Source: Planktothrix paucivesiculata PCC 9631 (GTDB lineage Bacteria > Cyanobacteriota > Cyanobacteriia > Cyanobacteriales > Microcoleaceae). From it: DNA of 64,000 bases. The notes beneath the pieces were generated by a model. It was not told the origin of the DNA. It searched no databases and was given only the letters and a program-made list of their open reading frames with translations. The stretch lies in NCBI RefSeq assembly GCF_900009265.2, contig NZ_LR735004.1, forward strand, positions 116,372-180,371. Reading direction: 5' to 3'. This document shows, one piece after another, positions 1 through 9,202 of the stretch. The translations under genes and the position numbers were made by a program. Each line of letters opens with the position of its first letter. Within the stretch, counting starts at the first letter, position 1.

Positions 1-25
1 TAAACCTAAACCCCAGTCTTCTCCA

Positions 26-1012
26 GTGCAGTTGGGTTTATTTTTAGCGTTACTGTCGGCGATATCTTTATCGTTGTTTAACGTTTGTTTAAAGATTATT
101 CTCAAGGGGCCACAACCTAGGGAAATCTTGGGTCTATTTTCCCTAGAAGGAATTATTAGTCCGGGGATCGGAAACTCCTTATTAATCCTGTTACTGCGGA
201 TGATTGTGGTCATGGGACTAATGCCGATTGTGGCAACGTTCCTTTATCCTCCGGTATGGAGTGATCTCCGACGTTTTCTTCAGTCCGGTGATCGTCGCTT
301 AATGTTGACGGTAATTGGTAGTGGATTTTTCTTGTTTTTATCTCAAGTCGCTATTTATGTCGCCATTGGTGAGATTCCCACCGGAATTGCGATTACGATT
401 TTCTTTATCTATCCGATTGTGACGGTAATCGCCTCTTGGGGTTTATTTGGTGATCGACCGACCCTGATTCGGGTGATTGCCATGATTATAATTCTGTCGG
501 GAGGGATTCTTTGTTTACCGGCCCCAAATCCTAATATCGCCCTGGGAAATGTGCAGGTGGGGGTGATTTCTGCGATCTGTGCAGGTGTGGCTTTTGCCGG
601 TTATGTGTTACTGACTCAGGTGGCGGCGGGAAAACTCCATCCTATCCCGTTTAGTTTGGTGAACTTTGCGTCTATTTTTGTCTTTTCTTCCGTGAGTTTG
701 ATGCTACTCCCCGATAGTTTGGGGATTAATATTCAACCGGGAGTTTGGAATGGGTTAATGATTGGGGGTGTGGTTTTAGGTGTTCTGACTCTATCGAGTT
801 ATTTATTAAATAATTTCGCCATTCGTTCGGCCGGGGCTGCCCTGGCGTCCATTATTGGGACAACTGGCCCGGCATTAACCGCTTTGTTTGCCTTCTGGAT
901 TATCGGTGAGGCGATTAAGCAACAACAAATTTATGGGATGGCTTTAGTCATTTTGGGTGTGGGGGCCATGAGTATTGAACGGATGATGGGCTCCAAACGC
1001 AAAGCCAGCTAG
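26..1012 (+). CDS. EamA/DMT-family transporter, 5' end possibly outside window
   Basis: Probable drug/metabolite exporter of the inner membrane. The protein is almost entirely hydrophobic, with about ten membrane segments arranged as two EamA halves (roughly residues 5-165 and 175-320). The first possible start inside the window is a GTG at 26, but the frame stays open back to base 2, so the real start may lie upstream. The length (328 aa from the GTG) is near the family norm, so little is missing. The substrate cannot be read from the sequence. Family assignment is good; function is inferred from the family. Confidence 0.8.
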   Translation: MQLGLFLALLSAISLSLFNVCLKIILKGPQPREILGLFSLEGIISPGIGNSLLILLLRMIVVMGLMPIVATFLYPPVWSDLRRFLQSGDRRLMLTVIGSGFFLFLSQVAIYVAIGEIPTGIAITIFFIYPIVTVIASWGLFGDRPTLIRVIAMIIILSGGILCLPAPNPNIALGNVQVGVISAICAGVAFAGYVLLTQVAAGKLHPIPFSLVNFASIFVFSSVSLMLLPDSLGINIQPGVWNGLMIGGVVLGVLTLSSYLLNNFAIRSAGAALASIIGTTGPALTALFAFWIIGEAIKQQQIYGMALVILGVGAMSIERMMGSKRKAS

Positions 1013-1040
1013 TTCAATCCTTGCTCAAGTATCGGTATTA

Positions 1041-1172
1041 AGCTGTTGTGCATCTAAATTGGTGATTTGGAAATATTGAAGTTGATGGGAAGCCCTGCGT
1101 CAGCAATATTTCCATAGCCTTCGCCATACTAGAAACCCACGAAGCAAATAACCGTTTAAATGCACAATAGCT
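1041..1172. repeat. small inverted-repeat element (MITE candidate)
   Basis: AGCTGTTGTGCATCTAAAT at 1041-1059 is matched in inverted orientation at 1154-1172 (two mismatches over 19 nt). The roughly 94 nt between them code for nothing recognisable. A related single copy, AGCTATTGAGCATCTAAA, lies near 2630. The shape fits a tiny non-autonomous element, but no target duplication was found. Confidence 0.35.
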
Positions 1173-1252
1173 GATCAGTTATCAGTTATAAAATCGGATG
1201 GCTTATAGGGTTGTTGAGTTGTTTCGATCAAAACCTATCAAAGCGGCAAATA

Positions 1253-1840
1253 ATGAACAAAAAAGATCGGATTTTTACCGATATCTATAAATTGGATTCA
1301 TCCACCCATCTCTATATGATTGAGATCGGGCTGAATCATTACACTGATATTTTTAATGAATGGGATCCTGCTCCCTTTAAACGTCGAGAGATAAACCCGA
1401 ATTTGGAATCTTATCTACTCAGAAGTTCCGATGAAGTCCCCTTTGAAAAACAGATTGAGTTGTGTTTTATGGTTTCCCAGGGACAACGGGATGAAAAAAT
1501 GGAGAAGGAATCACGCCTGGGTATAAAAAATAGTTTTACCTTTAAAATATACGTTTTTAAAAAAGAGATTAAGCAAGCTAATAGCCGGATCATTTATTTT
1601 GTTTTTGTGGGTTTGATTTCCCTATGGATGGCTACCATTTATTCGGAAAATTCAACGGCGGTTTTTCCCTCTGTACTGTTTCAAGCTCTGGTGATCAGTG
1701 GATGGGTTTTTATTTGGGAAGCTATCTCTCTACTGTTTTTTAAAAACCGTGAATTTTATCATCGTTACCGCACTTATAAAAGATTGCAAAATGCTCCTGT
1801 AATTTTTATAGATCAAGAAAATAGTCCTGCCCTTGACTGA
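1253..1840 (+). CDS. unknown protein with two C-terminal membrane segments
   Basis: Unrecognised protein of 195 aa. I chose the ATG at 1253; a TTG at 1211 would add 14 residues. The first ~120 residues are soluble and charged. Two hydrophobic segments follow (about residues 113-133 and 140-162), separated by a short loop, and the C-terminus is basic then acidic. The layout suggests a membrane-anchored protein with its N-terminal domain in the cytoplasm, which is inference. It stands alone, 64 nt before the pirin gene. Confidence 0.55.
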   Translation: MNKKDRIFTDIYKLDSSTHLYMIEIGLNHYTDIFNEWDPAPFKRREINPNLESYLLRSSDEVPFEKQIELCFMVSQGQRDEKMEKESRLGIKNSFTFKIYVFKKEIKQANSRIIYFVFVGLISLWMATIYSENSTAVFPSVLFQALVISGWVFIWEAISLLFFKNREFYHRYRTYKRLQNAPVIFIDQENSPALD

Positions 1841-1904
1841 ATCTTAAAAAAGTTGAGTACAATAAATTAATACATAATACAGTAGTGTTTAAACCCGAAA
1901 AAAT

Positions 1905-2603
1905 ATGATCACAGTTCGCAAGTCTCAAGACAGAGGACAGGTTAAAATTGACTGGCTAGAAAGTTATCATACCTTCTCCTTTGGGAACTATTATGATCCT
2001 GAATATATGGGATGGCGATCGCTGCGGGTGATTAATGAAGATCGGGTGCAACCCATGGGCGGTTTTCCTACCCATGGACACCAAAATATGGAAATTATTA
2101 CCTATATTTTACAGGGTTCCCTGGAACATAAAGATAGTTTGGGTACAGGTTCTATTATTCAACCGGGTGAGGTTCAACGCATGAGTGCGGGGACGGGAAT
2201 TCGTCATAGTGAATTTAATCCCTCTGCAACGGATCAAGTTCATTTATTACAAATTTGGCTGCTACCGGATACCCAAGGTTTACCCCCAAGCTATGAACAA
2301 AAATCATTTAATTTCTCAGAAAATTCCGGTCAATTCCAATTAATTGCCACCCGAAATCCGGTGGATCAGGCGGTGAAAATTCATCAGGATGTTAATTTAT
2401 ATGCAGGGATTTTAAAACCGAGCGATCGGATTTCCTATTCCTTTTCTGCTGAACGTTATGGTTGGCTCCAAGTGGCTAAAGGAGAAGTGATTCTCAATCA
2501 AATTCCTTTAACGGCGGGTGATGGTGCTGCGATCGCCGAAGAACCAGAAATTACCCTGACTGCCACAACCGATGCGGAAATATTACTCTTTGATTTAGCT
2601 TGA
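1905..2603 (+). CDS. pirin family protein
   Basis: Bicupin protein of 232 aa, the usual length for the short YhhW-like pirins. The N-terminal half holds the pirin metal-site pattern: a stretch with GGFPTHGHQNMEI (about residues 46-58) and then RHSEFNP (about 100-106), supplying His and Glu ligands. Some relatives are quercetin 2,3-dioxygenases and others are cofactors or redox sensors, so the reaction here is open. HIP1-type sites lie inside the gene. It is monocistronic. Confidence 0.85.
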   Translation: MITVRKSQDRGQVKIDWLESYHTFSFGNYYDPEYMGWRSLRVINEDRVQPMGGFPTHGHQNMEIITYILQGSLEHKDSLGTGSIIQPGEVQRMSAGTGIRHSEFNPSATDQVHLLQIWLLPDTQGLPPSYEQKSFNFSENSGQFQLIATRNPVDQAVKIHQDVNLYAGILKPSDRISYSFSAERYGWLQVAKGEVILNQIPLTAGDGAAIAEEPEITLTATTDAEILLFDLA

Positions 2604-2662
2604 ATTTCTATCACAATTAAACAGTAAGCTATTGAGCATCTAAAGTAGGCATTAGAGGATTG

Positions 2663-2809
2663 TCAAATCCCATTGCCAGTGAGGACAATGGCTAGGATGC
2701 AGGGTTCAACTGTATCAAAAGTAACCTTTTTATTTTGAGTGGCCAGGTCATGAAGATAATATTTTCCTTTGACTCGGATCTTACCCTTTCGTTTTAAAAT
2801 CTTAATCAT
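2663..2809 (-). pseudogene. small frameshifted ORF remnant
   Basis: An ATG at 2809 opens 48 codons of well-behaved basic protein that stop at 2663. Reading one base out of phase just before the stop (in the GGG run near 2669) continues smoothly for about 12 more residues, DNPLMPTLDAQ, before a stop. This suggests a gene of about 62 aa broken by a one-base insertion. The last codons coincide with the AGCTATTGAGCATCTAAA motif, so the fragment may belong to a mobile-element end. Function unknown. Confidence 0.3.
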
Positions 2810-2859
2810 ATTGAAGAACTATCTAGCTCCGATAACAAGCGTATTTCCATTAAATCCCT

Positions 2860-4452
2860 ATGGCTATTGGCTATCTCGCCCTGGTTCTCCATGCCCATCT
2901 TCCCTTTGTTCGCCACCCTGAAAGTGACTATGTATTAGAGGAAGAATGGCTATTTGAAGCAATTACCGAAACCTACATCCCTCTGATCAAAATGTTTGAA
3001 GGGTTGAAGCGGGACGGGATTGATTTCAAAATCACCATGAGTTTGACTCCGCCCCTGGTATCGATGTTGCGAGACCCTCTGCTTCAAGACCGATATGACC
3101 AACACCTGGGCTTACTCCAGGAGTTAACTGAACAGGAAATTGATCGCTATCAAAAAACCCCTCATCTTCGTTATCTGGCCGAACATTATGCCGAAGAATG
3201 GCAGGAAGCCCGTAAACTGTGGGAACGCTATCAAGGCGATTTAGTCACGGCTTTTAAACAATTTCAAGATAGCAATAATTTAGAAATCATCACCTGCGGT
3301 GCAACCCATGGCTATTTACCGCTAATGAAGATGTACCCCCAAGCGGTTTGGGGACAAATAGAGGTGGCTTGTCAACACTATGAAGAAACTTTTGGCCGTC
3401 GTCCTCGGGGGATTTGGTTGCCTGAATGTGCCTACTATAATGGCTTAGAACGAATGTTAGCCGATGCGGGAATTCGGTATTTCCTCACCGATGGTCATGG
3501 GATTCTCTACGCCCGTCCCCGTCCTCGGTTCGGAACCTATTCCCCGGTTTATACGGAATCCGGTGTGGCGGTATTTGCCCGGGATAATGAGTCTTCTCAG
3601 CAGGTCTGGTCTTCGGAAGTGGGTTATCCTGGGGCGGCGGAATATCGAGAATTTTATAAGGATTTGGGATGGGAAGCGGAATATGAATATATTAAGCCCT
3701 ATATCATGCCCAATGGTCAGCGCAAAAATACCGGAATTAAGTATTACAAAATTACGGGTCGGGGTCTAGGACTGGGAGAGAAGGAACTTTATGACCCCTA
3801 TTGGGCTAAAGCTAAAACTAGCGAACACGCGGCTAATTTTGTCATGAACCGGGAGCGCCAAGTGGAACATCTCCACGGAATTATGCAGCGTCCCCCAATT
3901 ATTGTCTCTCCCTATGATGCCGAACTATTCGGACATTGGTGGTATGAGGGGCCTTGGTTTCTCGATCAATTATTCCGCAAAACCTGGGAGAATCAAAAGG
4001 TTTATGCCATGACCCATTTGGCCGATTATCTTCAAGAGTTTCCCACCCAACAGGTTTGTCATCCTGCCCAGTCCAGTTGGGGATATAAGGGATTCCATGA
4101 ATATTGGTTAAATCATACCAATTCTTGGATTTACCCCCATCTCCACAAAGCGGCGGAACGGATGATTAAAATGGCGGGTCGCGAACCCAGAAGCGACCAG
4201 GAGTTACGGGCACTCAATCAAGCGGCGCGAGAATTACTCTTAGCACAGTCTTCTGATTGGGCTTTTATCATGAGTTCGGGAACCATGACCCCCTACGCCG
4301 TGCGTCGTACCCGTTCCCACCTGATGCGGTTTAACAAAATCTACGAAGATATCAAAATTGGTAAGGTGGATTCAGGTTGGCTAGAAAAGGTGGAAGCTAT
4401 TGATAATATTTTCCCGAATATTGATTTTCGCGTCTATCGACCCTTGATGTAA
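2860..4452 (+). CDS. GH57 1,4-alpha-glucan branching enzyme-like protein
   Basis: Glycoside hydrolase of family 57 with a DUF1957-type C-terminal part, 530 aa, the usual size of bacterial and archaeal GH57 branching enzymes. It would form alpha-1,6 branches in glycogen in the cytoplasm. Visible motifs in order are HAHLPF (11-16), GATHGYLP (147-154), WLPECAY with the presumed nucleophile Glu189, and SPYDAELFGHWW with the presumed acid Asp353. The C-terminal ~150 residues form the helical domain of this subfamily. No other glycogen gene is adjacent. An amylase-type activity cannot be excluded. Confidence 0.85.
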   Translation: MAIGYLALVLHAHLPFVRHPESDYVLEEEWLFEAITETYIPLIKMFEGLKRDGIDFKITMSLTPPLVSMLRDPLLQDRYDQHLGLLQELTEQEIDRYQKTPHLRYLAEHYAEEWQEARKLWERYQGDLVTAFKQFQDSNNLEIITCGATHGYLPLMKMYPQAVWGQIEVACQHYEETFGRRPRGIWLPECAYYNGLERMLADAGIRYFLTDGHGILYARPRPRFGTYSPVYTESGVAVFARDNESSQQVWSSEVGYPGAAEYREFYKDLGWEAEYEYIKPYIMPNGQRKNTGIKYYKITGRGLGLGEKELYDPYWAKAKTSEHAANFVMNRERQVEHLHGIMQRPPIIVSPYDAELFGHWWYEGPWFLDQLFRKTWENQKVYAMTHLADYLQEFPTQQVCHPAQSSWGYKGFHEYWLNHTNSWIYPHLHKAAERMIKMAGREPRSDQELRALNQAARELLLAQSSDWAFIMSSGTMTPYAVRRTRSHLMRFNKIYEDIKIGKVDSGWLEKVEAIDNIFPNIDFRVYRPLM

Positions 4453-4584
4453 TCTAAAATTCCGATTAGGGTAGAGATAATATTGGCTACAAATTCCCCC
4501 TTTTTTATGGAAGTTAGGGGGATAATCTGTAGTATTTCTAGTTATATGAAATCCTGAAATTAGCGCCATAGATTTAGGAAAAAC

Positions 4585-5169
4585 CTAGGATTCTTCTGAT
4601 AGTTTAGCCCGTTTTTTACGGAAAATTCCTGTCAGATTGATTCCGGTGATTAACATTCCAATTAATCCCAAACCAATTAAAGCAACGTAAATTGCTTTCC
4701 CAACGGGGCCAAAATAAGAACCTTGATGAATTGTCAGTAAGAGTTCAGAAAAATCACCCGGAAAATTAAACCAACTATCTCCGATCGCATACAGAATACC
4801 TGTGGAAGCACTTAAAAACAAAGGTAAAAATAGAATAGGTGCTAAAATTTGATGAATTTTTCTAGCATTTAAAGGCTGATCTTTTAAATTATTTTTCCGT
4901 TTTTGCTGTGCTAACCGAACCATGGTTAATCCAGTAAATATCATAGCAATTAGTCCCAAACCGATTGACAATACATAAATCGGGACTAACCCTTCTCCTA
5001 AAAATTCTCCTTGATGAATGGTCAGCAGAATTTCTGCTTTATCTTTTGGCATTCCCATCCAAGTCCTTCCCAAACGATAAGCCATTCCGGTAAAAGCAGT
5101 CAAAAATAAAGGAATAAATATAATCGGTGCAATTTTGCGATGAAATTTCCGCAATTGGATATTTTGCAT
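4585..5169 (-). CDS. PepSY-associated TM protein with internal duplication
   Basis: Membrane protein of 194 aa made of two homologous halves. Residues about 7-85 and 103-181 share the order K-H-x-x-x-AP-I-x-F-x-PLF, TG, LLTIHQG and an IGLGLI membrane stretch, so each half has two membrane helices around a conserved LTIHQG loop. This matches PepSY_TM-type proteins, often linked to metal or redox processes. It is the next minus-strand gene after the response regulator and kinase, and paired TGTCAC repeats lie in its upstream region. Control by that two-component system is inference. Confidence 0.65.
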   Translation of the reverse strand: MQNIQLRKFHRKIAPIIFIPLFLTAFTGMAYRLGRTWMGMPKDKAEILLTIHQGEFLGEGLVPIYVLSIGLGLIAMIFTGLTMVRLAQQKRKNNLKDQPLNARKIHQILAPILFLPLFLSASTGILYAIGDSWFNFPGDFSELLLTIHQGSYFGPVGKAIYVALIGLGLIGMLITGINLTGIFRKKRAKLSEES

Positions 5170-5242
5170 ATCATTAACCTCAATAATTATAAAATTTTTA
5201 GGGTGTTTATTCTTACCCTAAATCTCAAGATAAAACTAAAAA

Positions 5243-5259
5243 GTGACAAACTGGTGACA
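5243..5259 (-). promoter_or_regulatory. candidate response-regulator operator (direct repeat)
   Basis: On the plus strand GTGACA occurs at 5243-5248 and again at 5254-5259, exactly 11 bp apart; read toward the PepSY-type gene this is TGTCAC-N5-TGTCAC. OmpR/PhoB-family regulators typically bind direct repeats of this period. The site is about 75 bp upstream of the gene at 4585-5169 and between it and the histidine kinase gene. Confidence 0.4.
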
Positions 5260-5302
5260 GATTGAGATATTGCCGATTAAATTAGAGGATTTCAATGGGG
5301 TA

Positions 5303-6637
5303 TTAGGTGTGGGATGGAGTCGGAAAACGGACAGAAAAACAGCTACCCTTTCCTAACTGACTGGTAACGGTAATTTCTCCTTGATGATTTTGGGCTAAGG
5401 TTTGAGCGATCGCTAATCCTAAACCCGACCCGCCTTTTCGGCGATTTCGAGCTTGATCGGCACGCCATAACCGATCAAAAACAAAGGGTAATTGTTCAAG
5501 AGAAATACCGATTCCCGTGTCTTCTATTCGTACCCAAACCGATTTTTCTTGCTGTTCTAAATAGACTATTACTTTGCCCCCAGTATCGGTATAATAAATA
5601 GCATTTTCAATTAAGTTTAAAAATAATCGCCAAAGTTGATTTCCCTCACCTTTTATTTTAACGTCAGTGGGCATATATAAGATTAATTGAACTTCTTTTT
5701 CTTCCGCTTGAGGAGATAGAAATTCTACTAAATCTTCTAATAGTTCATTCAGAGGAATCATCACCCAATTCGTTGTTAAGGGAAGATCATCTTGATCCTG
5801 GCGGGCTAAAAGTAATAAATCTTCCACTAAGCTAGTCATTTGATTTACACCACTAGCGATCGCTTTTAATTTATCAATATCCGCCGGATTAATTCGTTCT
5901 GGATGACTTTGAATGACTTCCACACAAGCTCTAATTCCCGCCAAAGGATTTCTCAATTCATGGGACGCATCAGCGGTAAATTGTTTGAGTTTTTCAAAAC
6001 TTTTTTCAATGGGGTTTAAAGATTGTTTGGTTAACCACATTCCTCCAAAAGCTGTTAATCCTGATACTAAGATTCCCCCTAACATCATCCCTAATCTTAA
6101 TTTTTTTAACACCATTTGAATGGATTCTGTAGACTCACTAATCCGCACGTAACCGATAATTTCTGATTGTGATTCTGATGATCGATTAATCTGTAAAGTT
6201 AGGGTACGAATTTTTTGGTTATTAATGGTATAAGTCCGATGATAATGGGATAAATCAATAGGAGGAAATATTTTTCCGGCTTTAGCAATCAGTTGGCGAT
6301 CGGGATCAAACCATTCAATTCCTTGACTGGGTTGCTGAATATTTTGCCAGGGAATATCTAAATCTCCATCATCATCTAATCCCCTAAAATCATCCATTTT
6401 AGAGGCTTTTTTATGCTCTTTAACTTCTGAAAAACTATGGGTAGCTGCATCTGCTAATGTTAGAAGTTGCCGATCTAATTGTTGATATAAACTAAAAGAA
6501 AAAAATTCATAGACGGCAATCATAGAAGTTCCTGAAATTGCCATCATTACTCCTAGATAAGACAGGAGCAGCCGCCAACTTAAAGAGCGAAATTGGGGGT
6601 TAATTGCATCGCGTTTTGAGCCGATATCCCAAGCCAT
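5303..6637 (-). CDS. two-component sensor histidine kinase
   Basis: Membrane sensor kinase of 444 aa from the ATG at 6637; a TTG four codons earlier is possible. Order: membrane helix (about 25-47), periplasmic sensor region (48-180), second helix (about 183-204), short HAMP-like stretch, HisKA with ASHELRNPL (phospho-His about 226), then HATPase with N box NLIENAIYY, G1 DTGIGI and G2 GGSGLGLAI. It overlaps the end of the regulator gene by 38 nt, so the two are translationally coupled. The pair resembles RppA/RppB (NrsR/NrsS) systems, but the signal is not visible. Confidence 0.9.
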   Translation of the reverse strand: MAWDIGSKRDAINPQFRSLSWRLLLSYLGVMMAISGTSMIAVYEFFSFSLYQQLDRQLLTLADAATHSFSEVKEHKKASKMDDFRGLDDDGDLDIPWQNIQQPSQGIEWFDPDRQLIAKAGKIFPPIDLSHYHRTYTINNQKIRTLTLQINRSSESQSEIIGYVRISESTESIQMVLKKLRLGMMLGGILVSGLTAFGGMWLTKQSLNPIEKSFEKLKQFTADASHELRNPLAGIRACVEVIQSHPERINPADIDKLKAIASGVNQMTSLVEDLLLLARQDQDDLPLTTNWVMIPLNELLEDLVEFLSPQAEEKEVQLILYMPTDVKIKGEGNQLWRLFLNLIENAIYYTDTGGKVIVYLEQQEKSVWVRIEDTGIGISLEQLPFVFDRLWRADQARNRRKGGSGLGLAIAQTLAQNHQGEITVTSQLGKGSCFSVRFPTPSHT

Positions 6638-7280
6638 AGACGGTTTCAATTAAGGTAGAGGGTACACCGACGGTTTTGAGTTTTTGTCTCAATCTTTTGA
6701 TATGGGTTTTGACGGTATCTTCCCCGGGGATATCTTCAAAAGACCAGAGATGCTCTAAAATTATTTCTCGCGAAAGCACTCGTCCGGGGCTGCGTAAAAA
6801 CAACTCTAACAAACCATATTCTTTCGGTGTTAAAGATAGAAGTTGTCCTGCATAAGTGACTTCACAACTATTTGGATCTAGGCGAAGATTGCCCCATTCT
6901 AACACCGGAGGTAAGGCGGAATTTCCTCGTCTTAATAAAGCCCGAATTCTGGCTAAAAGTTCTTGTAAATCAAAGGGTTTAATCACATAATCATCTGCTC
7001 CTACATCCAATCCCAACACCTTATCCGCACTGGTATCTTTTGCTGTTAACATCAATACAGGTGTACTTTTTCCCTGTTGTCTTAATCTCTGACATAACTT
7101 AATTCCATTGAGTCCGGGTAACATTACATCTAATATCATCAGGTCATAGTCAGCAGATTCCATAAACTCCCACCCCATCTGACCATCATGAACCACATCT
7201 ACCACATAATGATGATCCATTAAGGCTTCAGCTAAGGCTTTTGTAATCCGTTCATCATCTTCAACTAATAAAATTCTCAT
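6600..7280 (-). CDS. OmpR/PhoB-family response regulator
   Basis: DNA-binding response regulator of 226 aa. The receiver domain (1-115) has the acidic pair DD at 8-9, phospho-acceptor Asp51, Thr79 and Lys101. The C-terminal winged helix (about 130-224) carries LTPKEYGLLELF and the TVKTHIKRLRQKL recognition region. It starts 21 nt after the siroheme methyltransferase gene ends and overlaps the kinase gene, so all three are probably co-transcribed. Target genes are unknown; the PepSY-type gene downstream is a candidate. Confidence 0.92.
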   Translation of the reverse strand: MRILLVEDDERITKALAEALMDHHYVVDVVHDGQMGWEFMESADYDLMILDVMLPGLNGIKLCQRLRQQGKSTPVLMLTAKDTSADKVLGLDVGADDYVIKPFDLQELLARIRALLRRGNSALPPVLEWGNLRLDPNSCEVTYAGQLLSLTPKEYGLLELFLRSPGRVLSREIILEHLWSFEDIPGEDTVKTHIKRLRQKLKTVGVPSTLIETVYGLGYRLKTRCN

Positions 7281-7301
7281 GGTTCCTTATTTTAATCAGA
7301 G

Positions 7302-8048
7302 TTAACACTTTTTTAAGTTAACAACAGAACCAATGACAGCGATCGCCGGAGCTTCAAAACCCGTTTCTTCTACTTTTTGAACAATTGTTTCTAAACTAGC
7401 AATTAACTCCTCTTGCTCCGGTCGAGTTCCCCAGCGAATTAAGGCGATCGGTGTTTCTGGGGACTTTCCAGCTTGGGTTAACTGTTGAATAATATAGGGT
7501 AAATTGTGAACTCCCATATAAATTACAATGGTTTCTGAACCCTTGGCGATCGCATCCCAATTCACCTGGGGCCGATATTTTCCGGCGGTTTCATGACCAG
7601 TTACAAAGGTAACAGATGAACTATGATCTCGATGGGTTAAGGGAATTCCCGCATAAGCAGGCGCCGCAATTCCCGAAGTAATTCCGGGGACAACTTCTAC
7701 AGAAATTCCGGCTTTAATTAAGTCTTCCATTTCTTCGCCACCCCGACCAAAAATAAAAGGATCTCCCCCTTTTAATCGCACAACAATGGCATGAATTTGA
7801 GCTTTTTCAATTAACAATTGAGTAGTTTCTTCTTGAAATAATGAATGTTTACCTCGCCGTTTCCCGGCATTAATTTTTTCGGCTTTAGGGTTAATTAAAT
7901 CCAAGATTTGATCACTAACTAAGGCATCATAAATTACTAGATCTGCCAATTGTAATAATGTTTTTCCCTTAATAGTTAATAATCCGGGATCTCCTGGCCC
8001 CGCACCAACTAAATATACTTTACCTAAATTTTTTTTAGATTGATTCAT
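7302..8048 (-). CDS. cobA: uroporphyrinogen-III C-methyltransferase
   Basis: SUMT enzyme that methylates uroporphyrinogen III at C2 and C7 with SAM to give precorrin-2, the branch point to siroheme (nitrite and sulfite reductases) and cobalamin. The 248 aa protein shows VGAGPGDPGLLT near the N-terminus, then YDALV, RLKGGDPFIFGRGGEE and VVPGITSG, all signatures of the family. The ATG at 8048 was preferred to a TTG at 8057. There is no fused uroporphyrinogen-III synthase or CysG domain. It is the first gene of the sumT-regulator-kinase cluster. Confidence 0.93.
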   Translation of the reverse strand: MNQSKKNLGKVYLVGAGPGDPGLLTIKGKTLLQLADLVIYDALVSDQILDLINPKAEKINAGKRRGKHSLFQEETTQLLIEKAQIHAIVVRLKGGDPFIFGRGGEEMEDLIKAGISVEVVPGITSGIAAPAYAGIPLTHRDHSSSVTFVTGHETAGKYRPQVNWDAIAKGSETIVIYMGVHNLPYIIQQLTQAGKSPETPIALIRWGTRPEQEELIASLETIVQKVEETGFEAPAIAVIGSVVNLKKC

Positions 8049-8148
8049 TTTTCTCAAATTCTAGTTAGTTAGCAATTTTTAGGGGAGAAAAGAGGATAAT
8101 TATAGAATAATACGAAACCCTGGGAATATGGTCATATCCTGAATCATT

Positions 8149-8667
8149 TTAATTGGTAAACTCCCTGACTTGGATTAATTGAGAACCCGCAGGACAACGA
8201 ATTACTTTAGAACCAGGGGTCGGAGGTAGAATCGGAGTGGGAGGAATAGAGGTTAAGTCATCGCTTTGGCAAATTCCGCCGACTCCCACCATAGAACTTT
8301 CTATTTTAACGATAAACAATGCACCGGAATAACTTTTAATCCGAGGAACCTTTGCGGAAGCTTCAAATAATACTTGATCTGATTCCACTTTCATTTTATA
8401 TTGATAGTTACGGGTTCCCTGAGCAGTTCCTCGATATAAATTGTCTAATTTAGGTGTAAACTTATTATAATGTTTTAACTGATAATTTTGATTTTCAATG
8501 AAAGCTAATAAAATTTGTCTTGCTTCCACTTGTTTGACGTTGCGAACTTTAGCATCAAAGGAAGGATAAGCAATTAAGAAAAATAGTCCAAGACAGATAA
8601 AAATTGATATAAAAGTCCGACTTATTACTTTTAAATTTTGAGCAAAAAATTGTTTTAATTTAGACAT
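8149..8667 (-). CDS. type IV pilin-like G/H family protein, copy 2
   Basis: Membrane-anchored protein of 172 aa; the ATG at 8667 has AGGA just upstream, while a TTG at 8682 would add five residues. One N-terminal hydrophobic segment (about 18-38) is followed by the cyanobacterial pilin-like pattern: an Ala-Arg-x-x-L helix with ENQNYQLKHYNKF, LDNLYRGT, a beta region and a KSYSGALF motif. No prepilin peptidase site (G-FTLIE) is visible, so it may not be processed as a pilin. It is a close tandem paralogue of the next gene upstream, 28 nt away. Function unknown. Confidence 0.65.
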   Translation of the reverse strand: MSKLKQFFAQNLKVISRTFISIFICLGLFFLIAYPSFDAKVRNVKQVEARQILLAFIENQNYQLKHYNKFTPKLDNLYRGTAQGTRNYQYKMKVESDQVLFEASAKVPRIKSYSGALFIVKIESSMVGVGGICQSDDLTSIPPTPILPPTPGSKVIRCPAGSQLIQVREFTN

Positions 8668-8695
8668 TAATCCTGATTTCAATTAATTTTATATT

Positions 8696-9202
8696 TTACT
8701 GAGAAAACTTCATCGATTCTACCAATTCGGCATCAAGAGGACAGCGCACTTGATGAAAGTTAGGAAAAGGAGGTTGAATCGGAGTGGGAGCAGTCATCGA
8801 GGAGCGAGAACTTTTACAAATTCCTCCCACCAGCACGACAGAGTTATCTATTTTAATCTTAAATAAAGCTCCCGAGTAACTAACTCGCCGCCAAATAATT
8901 GGAATCGCTTCAAAGAATACCCGATCGGATTCTACCGTCATTTTAAATTTATAGGTTCCGATTCCTTTTGATGTTCCTCGATATAAGTTTTCTAAGTTGG
9001 GTGTAAATTTACCATAGGTTTTTAATTGTTGATTTTGATTTTTAATCAAAGTTTTTAAAATTGATCGACCTTGGGCTTGATGACCTCGACGAATTTTATT
9101 GTCAAACCGAAATAAACCTAAGAGCAATAAAATTAAAAATACACCTGAAACAGAAAAATATATCCATTTTTTCGGAGAATTTAAAAAATTGAGTTTAGAC
9201 AT
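8696..9202 (-). CDS. type IV pilin-like G/H family protein, copy 1
   Basis: Paralogue of the gene at 8149-8667 with the same plan: MSKL start, one hydrophobic anchor (about 14-31), then IKNQNQQLKTYGKF, LENLYRGT, KFKMTVESDRVFFEA and SYSGALF, ending in a proline-rich stretch with a conserved Cys. 168 aa. As in its partner, the canonical prepilin cleavage motif is missing. The two genes clearly arose by tandem duplication and are probably co-transcribed. A role at the cell surface is inference. Confidence 0.65.
   Translation of the reverse strand: MSKLNFLNSPKKWIYFSVSGVFLILLLLGLFRFDNKIRRGHQAQGRSILKTLIKNQNQQLKTYGKFTPNLENLYRGTSKGIGTYKFKMTVESDRVFFEAIPIIWRRVSYSGALFKIKIDNSVVLVGGICKSSRSSMTAPTPIQPPFPNFHQVRCPLDAELVESMKFSQ

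Noticed and set aside
3464..3769. 101-codon frame inside the GH57 gene
   Set aside because: It is out of frame within a well-conserved enzyme and lacks its own start signals.
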